A stretch of DNA of 22,906 nucleotides, from NCBI GenBank assembly GCA_947442255.1, contig CANEVO010000068.1, forward strand, positions 1-22,906. The letters are read 5' to 3'. The notes below the pieces were generated by a model. The model was given only the letters and a program-made list of their open reading frames with translations, did not search any database and was not told the DNA's origin. Positions within the stretch are counted from its first letter, which is position 1. Each line of letters starts with the position of its first letter. The translations under genes and the position numbers were made by a program. Origin of the DNA: Opitutia bacterium. GTDB taxonomy: Bacteria > Verrucomicrobiota > Verrucomicrobiae > Opitutales > Opitutaceae. Below, piece by piece: positions 1-7,841 of this stretch.

Positions 1-30
1 CTCGTGCGCGACGCGGTGACGCCGGCCTGA
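1..30 (+). CDS. C-terminal tail of an upstream gene (partial)
   Basis: In frame 1 the first nine codons read LVRDAVTPA and end in TGA at 28-30. Codon composition (GC at third positions) fits the neighbouring genes, so this is probably the 3' end of a gene that starts outside the window. Too little is visible to name it. It lies on the same strand as the Rieske gene, about 250 bases upstream. Confidence 0.35.
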   Translation, partial: LVRDAVTPA

Positions 31-43
31 GTCGGGGTCGGGC

Positions 44-121
44 GTGGCATGGGTCTCCAGACCCATGAAGAATCGTCACGGTCGCCACTCCGTCCACCAC
101 GGGTCGGGAGACCCGTGCCAC
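44..121. repeat. REP-like double palindrome, copy 1
   Basis: A 78-bp unit begins GTGGCATGGGTC and ends GACCCGTGCCAC. Its left half is a palindrome (ATGGGTCT-CC-AGACCCAT) and its right half is another (ACGGGTC-GGGA-GACCCGT); the outer ends are also complementary. A second copy with the same architecture and nearly the same length lies at 10463-10539. Paired palindromes of this kind are typical of REP/BIME elements. The remaining bases up to 281 (about 160) show no gene or recognisable signal. Confidence 0.75.
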
Positions 122-281
122 CCCAGACGCGCCGCGATCGTATCCGGAATGAAAACGCAGCTACTAGTAGGTGCGCGTTGTGCTTCATCCCGCGGGGGGC
201 CTCGATTCCGTGTTGCAACGTTCCGGAGCGCGATTCGTCATCCCCACGCGGCCGAATTGGGCTGCGTTTTTATCCACTGAC

Positions 282-827
282 ATGGCCTGCTCCCACGTCC
301 CACCCCAGCCGGATCGGCGCAGCTTCATCGCCAAGGCTGCCTCCATCGTCATCGGTGGGATTGTCGCGGTCGTGCCGGCGCTCGCGGGTTTGCTCGTGTT
401 GTTCGATCCGCTGCGCCGCAAGTCGGAGACCACCGGCGCCGTGTTTGTCGGTTCGCTCAATGCGCTTCCCGAGAACAGCCCGCCCCGGAGGTTCGAGATC
501 GTCGCCACCCGGGTCGATGCGTGGAACCGCACGCCGAATGTGCCCGTCGGCTCCGTTTACCTGCAACGCACCGGACCAAACGAGGTCCGCGCACTGAACA
601 CGATTTGCCCACATGCCGGCTGCGCGGTGGGTTACCGGGGCGGCCAGGACATTTTTTTCTGTCCCTGCCACAACAGCAGCTTTTCGCGGGACGGAAAGAT
701 TCTCGATCCCAAGAGCCCGAGTCCGCGGGCGCTCGATGAATTGCCGGTCGAGATCCGCCATGGCACCGAGATCTGGGTGAAGTTCCGGAACTTCCGCAAG
801 GGCGTGCCCGACAAGATTCCTGTTTGA
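282..827 (+). CDS. Rieske [2Fe-2S] iron-sulfur protein of a bc complex
   Basis: This 181-aa protein is the Rieske subunit of a cytochrome bc-type quinol oxidoreductase. It takes one electron from quinol and passes it to haem c on the periplasmic side. Both cluster boxes are present: C109-P-H111-AG-C114 and C127-P-C129-H130, giving the usual two-Cys two-His ligands plus the disulfide pair. The N-terminus has DRRSFIAKAA (residues 11-20) followed by a hydrophobic stretch (about 21-41), which fits a Tat-exported, membrane-anchored Rieske protein. I chose ATG 282 because it places this twin-arginine segment at the N-terminus; an in-frame extension back to 171 looks non-coding. The stop codon overlaps the start of the cytochrome b gene (TGATG), so the two are probably translationally coupled. 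Confidence 0.93.
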   Translation: MACSHVPPQPDRRSFIAKAASIVIGGIVAVVPALAGLLVLFDPLRRKSETTGAVFVGSLNALPENSPPRRFEIVATRVDAWNRTPNVPVGSVYLQRTGPNEVRALNTICPHAGCAVGYRGGQDIFFCPCHNSSFSRDGKILDPKSPSPRALDELPVEIRHGTEIWVKFRNFRKGVPDKIPV

Positions 828-2617
828 TGAAGGCCTCGCTCGACTGGCTCGACCAACGCACCGGCTACAGGAAGCTGGTCCACGAGACGCTGTTTGAAAA
901 CGTGCCCGGTGGGGCCCGGTGGCGCTACGTCTGGGGCAGCACGCTGGTGTTCTGTTTTGCGGTCCAGGTCATCACCGGACTCTTCCTCTGGCTGGCCTAC
1001 AGCCCAAGTTCCCAGACCGCGTGGGAAAGTGTTTATTTTATCCAGTATCAGATGTGGGGCGGCTGGTTCCTCCGCGGCTTGCATCACTTCACCGCGCAGG
1101 CGATGACGGTGCTGCTGGTGCTTCACCTGATGCAGGTGGTCATCGACGGCGCCTACAAGGCCCCGCGTGAGATCAATTTCTGGTCCGGAGTGATCCTGCT
1201 GCTTCTGACGCTGGGTCTCTCGCTCACCGGCTATCTGCTGCCGTGGGATCAGAAGGGCTATTGGGCCACGGCGGTGACGACGAACATTGCGGCGATCACC
1301 CCGATCATCGGACCGGCGTTGCAGACGATCGTCGTGGGCTCGGCCGATTACGGGCATCACACGATCACGCGCTTCTTCGCGCTGCACGCCGGCATCATCC
1401 CAGGCGGCATCATCGCCTTCATCGTCGCGCACATCTATCTGTTCCGCCGCCACGGCATCACGCCCAAGGAACCGCGCCGCCGGCCGGACGCCGCATTCTG
1501 GCCCGACCAAGTACTCCGCGACGCCGTCGCCTGTCTCGCGGTCCTGGTCGTCGTGCTTTTCTTCGTCATCCGGCATCATGGCGCGCCGCTGGATGCGCCG
1601 GCCGACCCGTCCGAGCCTTACGATGCCCGGCCCGAGTGGTACTTTCTGTTCCTCTTCCAGTTGTTGAAGTACTTCCCGGGCCGCACCGAGATCATCGGCG
1701 CGATCATTGTCCCGACCCTGTTGCTGGGCGTGCTGTTCGCGATGCCCTACGTCGGGCGTTGGAAGCTCGGGCACCGTTTCAACCTCGGCTTTCTCTGGGC
1801 GATGATGGGCGGCGTGGCACTCCTGACCTATCTCGCGATGGCGGAGGATGCGAAGAACGCGGATTACCAGGCGGGCGTTCAAACCGCGCAGCGCGACGCG
1901 GCTCGCGTTGTCGAGCTGGCCCGCGGCGGCATTCCGATCACTGGCGCCGTGACACTGCTCCGGAACGACCCGCTCACGCAGGGCCCAAAGATTTTCTCCC
2001 AAAGCTGTTCCTCGTGCCACCGCTACGACGGCCACGACGGCCTGGGCAGGCAGCCGAAGGACAAGATTGCCGCTTCGGACCTGAAGGGCTTTGGCAGCCG
2101 CGAATGGCTCACCGGGTTCTTCGATCCGGCGTTGATCGACACGCCCCGCTATTGGGGTGGAACCCATTTTGGGGCTGACTCGGACATGGTGAAGTTCGTC
2201 AAGGACCTCGCCGAATGCACGCCCGAGCAGAAGGAAGAGTTGCGCCGGGGGCTGATCGCTTTGTCGGCCGAGGCCAGGCTTCCCGCCCAAGCCGAAGCCG
2301 ACCGCCGGGACGCGACGCTGATTGCGGAAGGAAAGGCCGCCATGAATGGCACGCTCCTCGCCTGCACCGACTGCCACACCCTCCATGACCAGGGTGCCGC
2401 CGAAGGCCCCGACCTGACCGGCTATGGCTCGAGGGAGTGGCTCGTCGCCTTCATTTCCGATCCCTCGCACGAGAGGTTTTACGGCGAGAACAATGATCGC
2501 ATGCCCTCGTTCGGCCCTGAAAAGAGCCTGAACGAGCACCAGATCGGACTCGTGGCGGATTGGCTCCGCGGCGCGTGGCCCCAGCCGGCCACCCCGGCCG
2601 CAGCGGGCTCGAACTGA
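827..2617 (+). CDS. Cytochrome b fused to a two-haem cytochrome c domain
   Basis: This 596-aa protein is the quinol-oxidising core of a bc complex. Residues 1-210 resemble cytochrome b6, with haem ligands H86, H100, H187 and H202, the same spacing as in b6. Residues about 225-340 resemble subunit IV and contain the PEWY motif of the quinol-oxidation site at 269-272. The C-terminal part is periplasmic and carries two haem-c attachment sites, C394-SS-C397-H398 and C513-TD-C516-H517; M559 is a plausible axial ligand of the second. No separate cytochrome c1 or f gene is next to it, so the fused domain probably takes that role. No cysteine sits near residue 35, so a b6f-type haem cn is not expected. 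ATG 827 overlaps the Rieske stop; a TTG one codon earlier is less likely. Confidence 0.94.
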   Translation: MKASLDWLDQRTGYRKLVHETLFENVPGGARWRYVWGSTLVFCFAVQVITGLFLWLAYSPSSQTAWESVYFIQYQMWGGWFLRGLHHFTAQAMTVLLVLHLMQVVIDGAYKAPREINFWSGVILLLLTLGLSLTGYLLPWDQKGYWATAVTTNIAAITPIIGPALQTIVVGSADYGHHTITRFFALHAGIIPGGIIAFIVAHIYLFRRHGITPKEPRRRPDAAFWPDQVLRDAVACLAVLVVVLFFVIRHHGAPLDAPADPSEPYDARPEWYFLFLFQLLKYFPGRTEIIGAIIVPTLLLGVLFAMPYVGRWKLGHRFNLGFLWAMMGGVALLTYLAMAEDAKNADYQAGVQTAQRDAARVVELARGGIPITGAVTLLRNDPLTQGPKIFSQSCSSCHRYDGHDGLGRQPKDKIAASDLKGFGSREWLTGFFDPALIDTPRYWGGTHFGADSDMVKFVKDLAECTPEQKEELRRGLIALSAEARLPAQAEADRRDATLIAEGKAAMNGTLLACTDCHTLHDQGAAEGPDLTGYGSREWLVAFISDPSHERFYGENNDRMPSFGPEKSLNEHQIGLVADWLRGAWPQPATPAAAGSN

Positions 2618-2656
2618 ACCCGGCGTTCCCGAGGCTCCTGTGTCCCGTGGCATGGG

Positions 2657-2768
2657 TCCAGTTGAACACAGAGGACACCGGGGCACGGAGACAGGCATCG
2701 GACCACCGCAGGTCCTTCGATCCGAGCCCCCATGATTTGGGAAGATCGCCCATTGGAATCCTGCACTT
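2657..2768 (+). repeat. 112-bp dispersed repeat, copy A
   Basis: The stretch beginning TCCAGTTGAACACAGAGGAC and ending near AATCCTGCACTT matches the reverse complement of 7842-7949 over nearly its full length, with scattered mismatches and small indels. Just upstream, 2645-2659 reads CCGTGGCATGGGTCC, the same as the left arm of the REP-like units at 44 and 10463. The rest of 2618-2656 shows nothing recognisable. Copy B lies directly upstream of the GxxExxY gene; copy A has no such gene beside it. Confidence 0.8.
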
Positions 2769-2912
2769 CTCACTCTCGAAACGGCCGCGGTGCTCAAAGA
2801 GGCGATGGCCCTCTCCACGCGCGCCGGATTCATGCCGGCCGACGGTGGCGTCCACTCCTGCCAGTGCGATCTGGCGATGGAGCTGAATCTGGCTCAGGCT
2901 GTGCCACCATGA
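2736..2912 (+). pseudogene. Possible 3' remnant of a gene cut by repeat A
   Basis: The frame ending at TGA 2910-2912 is open back to 2736 and looks coding after the repeat ends at about 2768: it reads LETAAVLKEAMALSTRAGF, then a segment containing HSCQCDLAMELNLAQ. Its TGA overlaps the ATG of the next gene (ATGA at 2909-2912), the spacing expected of an operon partner. The only ATG with a sensible context is at 2805, which would leave a 35-aa peptide. I infer a gene whose 5' part was lost at the repeat boundary, though a real small protein is possible. I do not recognise the family. Confidence 0.35.
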
Positions 2913-3133
2913 CGACTGTCGCCCGCTGTCTCACCATCGATCAGGCGTTGTTCCTCAAATCCCTGCTCGAGGGTTGCGGCGTCGCAGCCTTCGTGCCCGA
3001 CGAACTGACCGCCCAGACCGATCCGGTCATCTTCATGGGGAGCATGAACAGCATCCGGGTCCAGGTGCAGGACGCGGACGCGGAATCTGCGCGCGCGGTG
3101 TTGAAGCAAAGCGACTTTTCGTCGGCCGAGTAG
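2909..3133 (+). CDS. DUF2007-like small protein
   Basis: This 74-aa protein starts MTTVARCLTIDQALFLKSLL and has the layout of the DUF2007 family (annotated as putative signal-transducing proteins): a short strand, a helix that scans for a second copy of a domain (LEGCGVAAFVPDE), and a C-terminal IRVQVQDADAESARAVL segment. The biochemical role of the family is not established. I chose ATG 2909 because the domain begins there and it overlaps the preceding stop as ATGA; the same frame runs open further upstream through repeat A but is not domain-like. The protein is soluble with no signal peptide, and the next gene is on the opposite strand and ends 15 bases away. Confidence 0.75.
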   Translation: MTTVARCLTIDQALFLKSLLEGCGVAAFVPDELTAQTDPVIFMGSMNSIRVQVQDADAESARAVLKQSDFSSAE

Positions 3134-3148
3134 ACACGGCGAACGCGG

Positions 3149-4342
3149 TCACTGCGGCTTCGCCAGCGCGGCGATGACGCGCCCGAGAAATTCGTTCAGC
3201 GCTTCGTCGTTCTTGATCCAGCGCACGACCACCACGAGGTCGTGCTCCCAGTCGACATAGACAATGTTGGTGCCGGCGCCGCGAAACGTGACGCTCGAGG
3301 CGGGCGTGGCGGGCAGCGGCTTGCGGCCGGTGTTCAGGTACCAGTTGGCGAAACCATAGGTGTCGTTGGCCGGACCCGGCGTCCGCGCCAGTGCGATCCA
3401 TTCCGGGCTGACGATCGCCCGATCGCCCCACCGTCCCTCTCGCAGGAAGAGGTAACCAAAGCGGGCGAGATCATGGGCATTGATGAACATGCCGCCGCCG
3501 AAATGGCCGCCGCCGCTGACGGACTGGATGCGCTGGCCCTCGATTTCGACCCAGGAATTCTCATAACCGTGCCAGCGCCACGTGCTCGAGGCGCCGATGG
3601 GATCCATGACTTCCTCGCGCAACACCTCGGGGAGCGGCCGCCGCCAGACGTGCAGCGCCGCGAGCGCGAGGAGATTCACCCGCACGTCGTTGTATTTGAA
3701 ATACGCCCCGGGCTCGTGCATCAGCCGGTTCGGAAAGTCGGCCGGCGTGGCGCCGACCGGCCGGTCTGCCCAGTCGGAAACTCCCCAAAGCGTCCCCGAC
3801 CAGTCGCTCGTCTGGCGCAGGAGGTGATTCCACGTGATCGAGGCGTTGTGCTCGGAACCGAAGAGCTGCTCCCGCTCGGCCGTCGGCAGGTAGCCGGCCA
3901 CGCGGTGGTTGACGTGACGGATCAATCCCCGCTGCCACGCCAGTCCCACCACGGTGGTGAGAAAAGTCTTCGTGATGCTGTGCGTCATGTCGGTCCGTGC
4001 GGTGTCACCCCATTCCGCCACGACATAACCGCGATGGACGACCAAGCCGTTGATCGCCGCGCGGGGCTGGGTGGGGCCGAGGAGTTCGAAGTTCGGCTCA
4101 CGGGCACCGAACGTTTCCCGCTGGAGCGTCGCCTGATCCCGGTTGGCGGGATTCTCGTGCTCGCGGACGTAGTCCACCGCCTGCTGCATCTTCAACGAGT
4201 CGAGATTGAGCTGGTCGGGACGACGATGTTCCCAATCGCCGCGCGGCGGAAAGTATTCGGCTGCGGGCAGCAGGGCGGCGAACCGAACCAGCAGCGCCAG
4301 GCCAAGCCCGGCGGCGAAATTCGGGGTGCGGGGAGATTTCAT
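3149..4342 (-). CDS. Secreted serine hydrolase, class C beta-lactamase fold
   Basis: This 397-aa protein belongs to the serine hydrolase / beta-lactamase-related family (PF00144 type), which includes esterases and D-amino peptidases as well as true lactamases. The nucleophile motif SxxK is S122-I-T-K125. The second motif appears as Y217-N-D rather than the usual Y-x-N, and the third as RGAG followed by TNIVYVD instead of K-T-G, so a beta-lactam substrate is unlikely. An N-terminal hydrophobic segment (roughly residues 8-28, ending in LPAAEYF) suggests export. ATG 4342 puts this signal near the start; upstream in-frame ATGs at 4372 and 4408 are alternatives. It is divergent from the alpha/beta hydrolase at 4505, with 162 bases between them and no clear promoter hexamers. 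Confidence 0.85.
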   Translation of the reverse strand: MKSPRTPNFAAGLGLALLVRFAALLPAAEYFPPRGDWEHRRPDQLNLDSLKMQQAVDYVREHENPANRDQATLQRETFGAREPNFELLGPTQPRAAINGLVVHRGYVVAEWGDTARTDMTHSITKTFLTTVVGLAWQRGLIRHVNHRVAGYLPTAEREQLFGSEHNASITWNHLLRQTSDWSGTLWGVSDWADRPVGATPADFPNRLMHEPGAYFKYNDVRVNLLALAALHVWRRPLPEVLREEVMDPIGASSTWRWHGYENSWVEIEGQRIQSVSGGGHFGGGMFINAHDLARFGYLFLREGRWGDRAIVSPEWIALARTPGPANDTYGFANWYLNTGRKPLPATPASSVTFRGAGTNIVYVDWEHDLVVVVRWIKNDEALNEFLGRVIAALAKPQ

Positions 4343-4504
4343 GGGGACGGGAGTCGGAAGTTTGTCATCCATCCTGGGGAACCGAGTGCCACAAGGTGCA
4401 CACGGCATTGGAGTCCATCAAGGCCCAGATCCTCAACTCCAAGGAGACACGCAAAGACAACTTGCCGGCTTGCCGGTCCCGGACACTGCGGACTGTATCC
4501 GCGC

Positions 4505-6484
4505 ATGAGACGCCTACCCCTGCTCGTGCTTGCATTGTTCGTGTGTCGACTGGCGATGGCCGGCGTGGTCCGGGTCGAGGTGACGGAACGGACCGATGTT
4601 GCACTACCGGCCGGGGCCGCGGGCGCCGGTCCCTATGAACGCGTCGTGGGCAAGGTGCATTTCGCGGTCGATCCCAAGCTGCCGGCCAACCGGCTGATCT
4701 CGGACATCGATTTCGCACCGCGCAACGCCCAGGGCCTGGTCGAGTTTTCGGCGGAATTGTACCTGTTCCAACCGAAGGACCCGGCGCGCGGCAACGGCAC
4801 GGTTCTCTTCCAGGTCGGGAATCGCGGCCGCAAGGACCTGCTCGTGCTCTTCAATCGCGGCGCCGTGTCAAACGACCCGCGGACGCCCGCGGAGATCGGC
4901 GACGGCTTTCTCTTCGATCGCGGCTACACCCTCGCGTGGATCGGCTGGCAGTTCGACATCCCGGGCCCCGGCGAACTGCTGCAGTTGCACGTCCCCCGGG
5001 CGACCGACGGCGGGCGGCCCATCACGGGCCTCGTCCGCGCCGACTTCGTGCCCGACGAGCGCTCGACCCAAATCTACGTCGCCGACCGGAACCACGTCGC
5101 CTACCCCGTCGCGAATCCCGACGATCCCAGCCTCACGCTGACGGTCCGCGATCGCCGCGACGCGCCCCGCACGGTCATCCCGCGGGCAAACTGGAGCCTG
5201 GACGCGAAACGCGAGAACATCGTCATGGCTGCAGGCTTTGAGCCGGGAAAAATCTACGAGCTGGTCTACCAGGGACGGAATCCGGCGCTGGTCGGGCTCG
5301 GGCCGGCGGCGGTCCGCGACTTCATCTCGCACCTGAAACAGAACCGCGCGACCAGCCACATCGAGCGGGCGATCGCCATCGGGTCGTCGCAGACCGGGCG
5401 ATTCCTGCGGACGTTTCTCTATTTCAATTTCAACCAGGATGAAAAGGGGGCGCCGGTGTTCGACGGCATCTGGTCGCACGTGGCCGGCGCGGGCCGAGGC
5501 AGTTTCAACCATCGCTTCGCGCAGCCGTCGCGCGACGCGCGGCCGTACTTCAATTTTCTCTACCCCACCGATCTGTTTCCGTTCACCGACGCCCCGCAGT
5601 CGGACAAAATCACCGGCCTGACCGAGGGGCTGCTCGACCGCGCGGAAAAGTCCGGCACGGCGCCGCGGATGTTCTACACCAACGGCGCCTACGAGTACTA
5701 CGGTCGCGCCGCCTCGTTGATTCATACCTCCGTCGATGGGACGCGCGACTTCCCGGTCCGGGATCGGACGCGGATCTATTTCGTCGCGGGTTCACAGCAC
5801 GGGCCGGCCACCGCATTTCCCCCTCCGCTGGCCGGCACCCAAAACCTGGCCAACTCCAACGACTATCGCTGGGCCATGCGGGCGCTGCTCGTGGCGATGA
5901 ACAACTGGATCACCAGCGGGGCGGAACCGCCCGCGTCGGTCTATCCACGGCTGGCCGACGGCAAGCTGGTGCCGCTCAGCGCCGTGAAGTTCCCGGCGAT
6001 CCCCGGCGTGAAATTCCCGGCGCGGATCCACGAGGTGTTCGACCTCGATTTAGGGCCCGACTTTCGGAGCAAGGGTATCGTGTCGATCGAGCCGGCGAAG
6101 GTCGGGCCGAAATATCCCGTCCTGCTCCCGCAGGTGGACGCCGACGGCAACGAGGCCTCGGGCCTGCGGATGCCGTGGCTCCAGGTGCCGCTCGCCACGT
6201 ACACCGGCTGGAACCTCCGCGCCCCGGCCGTCGGCGCACCGGAGGAGTTGTTCAGCTTCGTCGGCTCCACCCTGCCCTTTGCGAAGACGAAGGCCGAGCG
6301 CGAGAAGACCGGCGATCCGCGGCCCTCGATCGCCGAGCGCTACCACGGTCGGGATGACTACCTCGAAAGAGTGCGTTCATCGATTCAAGGCCTGGCGGCG
6401 GGCAAATACCTCCTCGAAAACGATGCCGCAGCCATCGCCGAGATGGCGGGTCTGCAATGGGATCACTGGATGGGATTTCGCTGA
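4505..6484 (+). CDS. Secreted alpha/beta hydrolase domain protein
   Basis: This 659-aa protein matches the layout of the large alpha/beta hydrolase family PF20091 (Abhydrolase_10). It has a clear signal peptide (MRRLPLLVLALFVCRLAMA, cleavage before GVV). The N-terminal half is rich in beta-strands. A nucleophile elbow G293-S-S295-Q-T-G is followed by RFLRTFLYFNFN, and a late GSQHG motif is a candidate for the catalytic histidine. The substrate is unknown; related proteins are annotated as esterases or hydrolases. ATG 4505 is set by the signal peptide. The frame also runs open upstream to 3242, but that part is antisense to the serine hydrolase and is not coding. The gene ends inside a palindrome shared with the convergent permease gene. 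Confidence 0.88.
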   Translation: MRRLPLLVLALFVCRLAMAGVVRVEVTERTDVALPAGAAGAGPYERVVGKVHFAVDPKLPANRLISDIDFAPRNAQGLVEFSAELYLFQPKDPARGNGTVLFQVGNRGRKDLLVLFNRGAVSNDPRTPAEIGDGFLFDRGYTLAWIGWQFDIPGPGELLQLHVPRATDGGRPITGLVRADFVPDERSTQIYVADRNHVAYPVANPDDPSLTLTVRDRRDAPRTVIPRANWSLDAKRENIVMAAGFEPGKIYELVYQGRNPALVGLGPAAVRDFISHLKQNRATSHIERAIAIGSSQTGRFLRTFLYFNFNQDEKGAPVFDGIWSHVAGAGRGSFNHRFAQPSRDARPYFNFLYPTDLFPFTDAPQSDKITGLTEGLLDRAEKSGTAPRMFYTNGAYEYYGRAASLIHTSVDGTRDFPVRDRTRIYFVAGSQHGPATAFPPPLAGTQNLANSNDYRWAMRALLVAMNNWITSGAEPPASVYPRLADGKLVPLSAVKFPAIPGVKFPARIHEVFDLDLGPDFRSKGIVSIEPAKVGPKYPVLLPQVDADGNEASGLRMPWLQVPLATYTGWNLRAPAVGAPEELFSFVGSTLPFAKTKAEREKTGDPRPSIAERYHGRDDYLERVRSSIQGLAAGKYLLENDAAAIAEMAGLQWDHWMGFR

Positions 6485-6495
6485 CGCGAAATCCC
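6472..6495. terminator. Palindrome between convergent genes (stop-codon hairpin)
   Basis: A perfect 10-bp inverted repeat (GGGATTTCGC / GCGAAATCCC) with loop TGAC. The loop holds the TGA stop of the alpha/beta hydrolase, and the outer base pairs with the last G of the permease TAG stop on the other strand. It sits where a bidirectional terminator is expected, but no T-tract follows on either strand. It belongs to the same palindrome type as 14379-14401 and 16699-16719. Confidence 0.65.
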
Positions 6496-7454
6496 TATCC
6501 TTTCAGCGCCCCGGCTGCGATGCCCTTCACGATCTGCCGCTGGAGCAGGAGGTAGACGACGAGGATGGGCAGCGTCACCAGGACTATCCCGGCGAAGAGC
6601 GAACCATAGTCGCTGCGGTACTGCGCCGTGATCGAGAGATTGGCCAACCCCAGCGGCAGCGTTCGGGCGCCGCCCTCCACGTCACCGCTCGTGAGCATGA
6701 ACGCGAAGAAGTATTCCTTCCATACGCCGATGAACTGAAAGATCGCCACCGTCACCAGCGCGGGACGCGCCAAGGGTAGAAGCACCCGCCAGAACGCCGC
6801 GAACTCGCCGCAGCCGTCGATCACGGCCGCTTCATACAGCCCGCGCGGAAGGGAGCGGAAGAACCCCGCCAGGATGAAGATCGCGAACGGCAGCCCGTTG
6901 GCCGTGTAAACCAGGATCAGGCCAAGCCGCGAGTTCAGCAGTCCCAACGTCCGCATCTCGAAAAAAAGCGGCACGATGGCCAGCTGGGCCGGGATCGTCA
7001 GCCCGGCGAGGAACAACCAGAAGACCGTCTTCCCGGCCGGGTGATAAAAGCGCGCCAACGCATAGGCCGCGAGCGCGCCGAGACCGACAATCAGCACCAC
7101 GGAGGCCGTCGTCACCACGACGCTGTTCAGGAAATATTCGCCGAAGCGCGCCTCCCGCCACGCCCGCCCATAATTCTCGGTGTGCAGATCGTCGAGCGGC
7201 GGGAGAGCGAACGCATCGCGAAAGATCGCCGTGTCCGCCTTGAGCGACGAATACGCCACCCAGAGCATCGGAAAGATGACCCAGATCGCGTAGCCGATGA
7301 GAGCCGCCACGAGCAGCCCGCGGCCGAGCGTGGGCCTCGGCTTGGGCGTGGATTGATTTTGGGACGCAGAGGACACCGAGGTGAAAGGAGGGCGCAGTCG
7401 CGCTAAAAGGCGCGATCGTTGATTACCCGGCGAATACCATCGCGCAGGTGCCAT
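6495..7454 (-). CDS. ABC transporter permease, MalG type
   Basis: This inner-membrane permease of a carbohydrate-type ABC importer (up to 319 aa) has six predicted helices from about residue 46 and the EAA loop that contacts the ATPase, LYEAAVIDGCGEFAAFWRVL, followed by PLARPAL. It should pair with the permease half of the 790-aa fusion encoded just upstream. The start is unclear. ATG 7454 overlaps the GxxExxY gene by about 50 bases, and GTG 7376 lies in a repeat motif; neither has a good ribosome-binding site, and no ATG lies between that motif and the first helix. The inserted cassette seems to have displaced the original start. No ATP-binding subunit is present, so a shared MsmK/MalK-type ATPase elsewhere is likely. 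Confidence 0.9.
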   Translation of the reverse strand: MAPARWYSPGNQRSRLLARLRPPFTSVSSASQNQSTPKPRPTLGRGLLVAALIGYAIWVIFPMLWVAYSSLKADTAIFRDAFALPPLDDLHTENYGRAWREARFGEYFLNSVVVTTASVVLIVGLGALAAYALARFYHPAGKTVFWLFLAGLTIPAQLAIVPLFFEMRTLGLLNSRLGLILVYTANGLPFAIFILAGFFRSLPRGLYEAAVIDGCGEFAAFWRVLLPLARPALVTVAIFQFIGVWKEYFFAFMLTSGDVEGGARTLPLGLANLSITAQYRSDYGSLFAGIVLVTLPILVVYLLLQRQIVKGIAAGALKG

Positions 7455-7813
7455 ACGTGGAAATTCAGGAGCAGACCCACCGGGAAACCGGAGAGGCGCG
7501 GACAGGAAAGCAGCTGGGCGACGTGGACATCGCGCACCTGTTCAACGGCTTTCAATTCGAGCAAAATAGTTCGCTCGACCAGGAGATCGATGCGGTAGCC
7601 TTCGTCCAGCTGTGTCCCTTGGTAGAGAATCGGCAAAAGCTTCTGCCGCTCGACCTGCAGTCCGGCCAGGTCCAGCTCATAGGCGAGGCACGCTTCATAG
7701 GTGGATTCCAGCAAGCCGGGACCAAGCGCGCTGTGCACGACCATGGCCTTTCCAATCAATTGTTGGGTAAGCCGGTTGATGGCACTACGCCCGAGCCCCG
7801 GATTTTGGAACAC
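7403..7813 (-). CDS. GxxExxY protein (PD-(D/E)XK-like)
   Basis: The protein matches the GxxExxY family (PF13366, PDDEXK_3), named after its motif, seen here as GLLESTYE after VVHSALGP. The nuclease-type core is also visible: YRIDLLVERTILLELKAVE supplies the D and the E-x-K, and LLLNFHVWHLRDGIRRV closes the domain. The family has the fold of restriction-like nucleases, but its role is not established. The domain itself is intact and ends at TAG 7403-7405. The start is uncertain: GTG 7813 gives 136 aa and is my choice because the domain begins near INRLTQQLIGKAM; ATG 7879 and 7963 are in frame but translate repeat B. The gene sits in a cassette between two transporter genes. Confidence 0.8.
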   Translation of the reverse strand: MFQNPGLGRSAINRLTQQLIGKAMVVHSALGPGLLESTYEACLAYELDLAGLQVERQKLLPILYQGTQLDEGYRIDLLVERTILLELKAVEQVRDVHVAQLLSCPRLSGFPVGLLLNFHVWHLRDGIRRVINDRAF

Positions 7814-7841
7814 AGCGGACACAGAGCCGAGCGGAGGGGGA

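Noticed and set aside
270..278. TTATCCACT, one base from a DnaA box
   Set aside because: It is a single site with no neighbouring boxes or A+T-rich unwinding element, so no origin can be claimed.
632..2833. A 733-codon minus-strand open frame opposite the Rieske and cytochrome b genes
   Set aside because: It is antisense to clear bc-complex genes and has the Arg/Gly/His-rich composition of a GC-rich shadow frame.
4408..4442. TTGGAGT...ACTCCAA inverted repeat between the two divergent hydrolases
   Set aside because: Only seven bases per arm with a 21-base spacer and no nearby regulator; could be chance.
3242..4504. Upstream extension of the alpha/beta hydrolase frame
   Set aside because: It is antisense to the serine hydrolase, and the real protein begins with a signal peptide at 4505.
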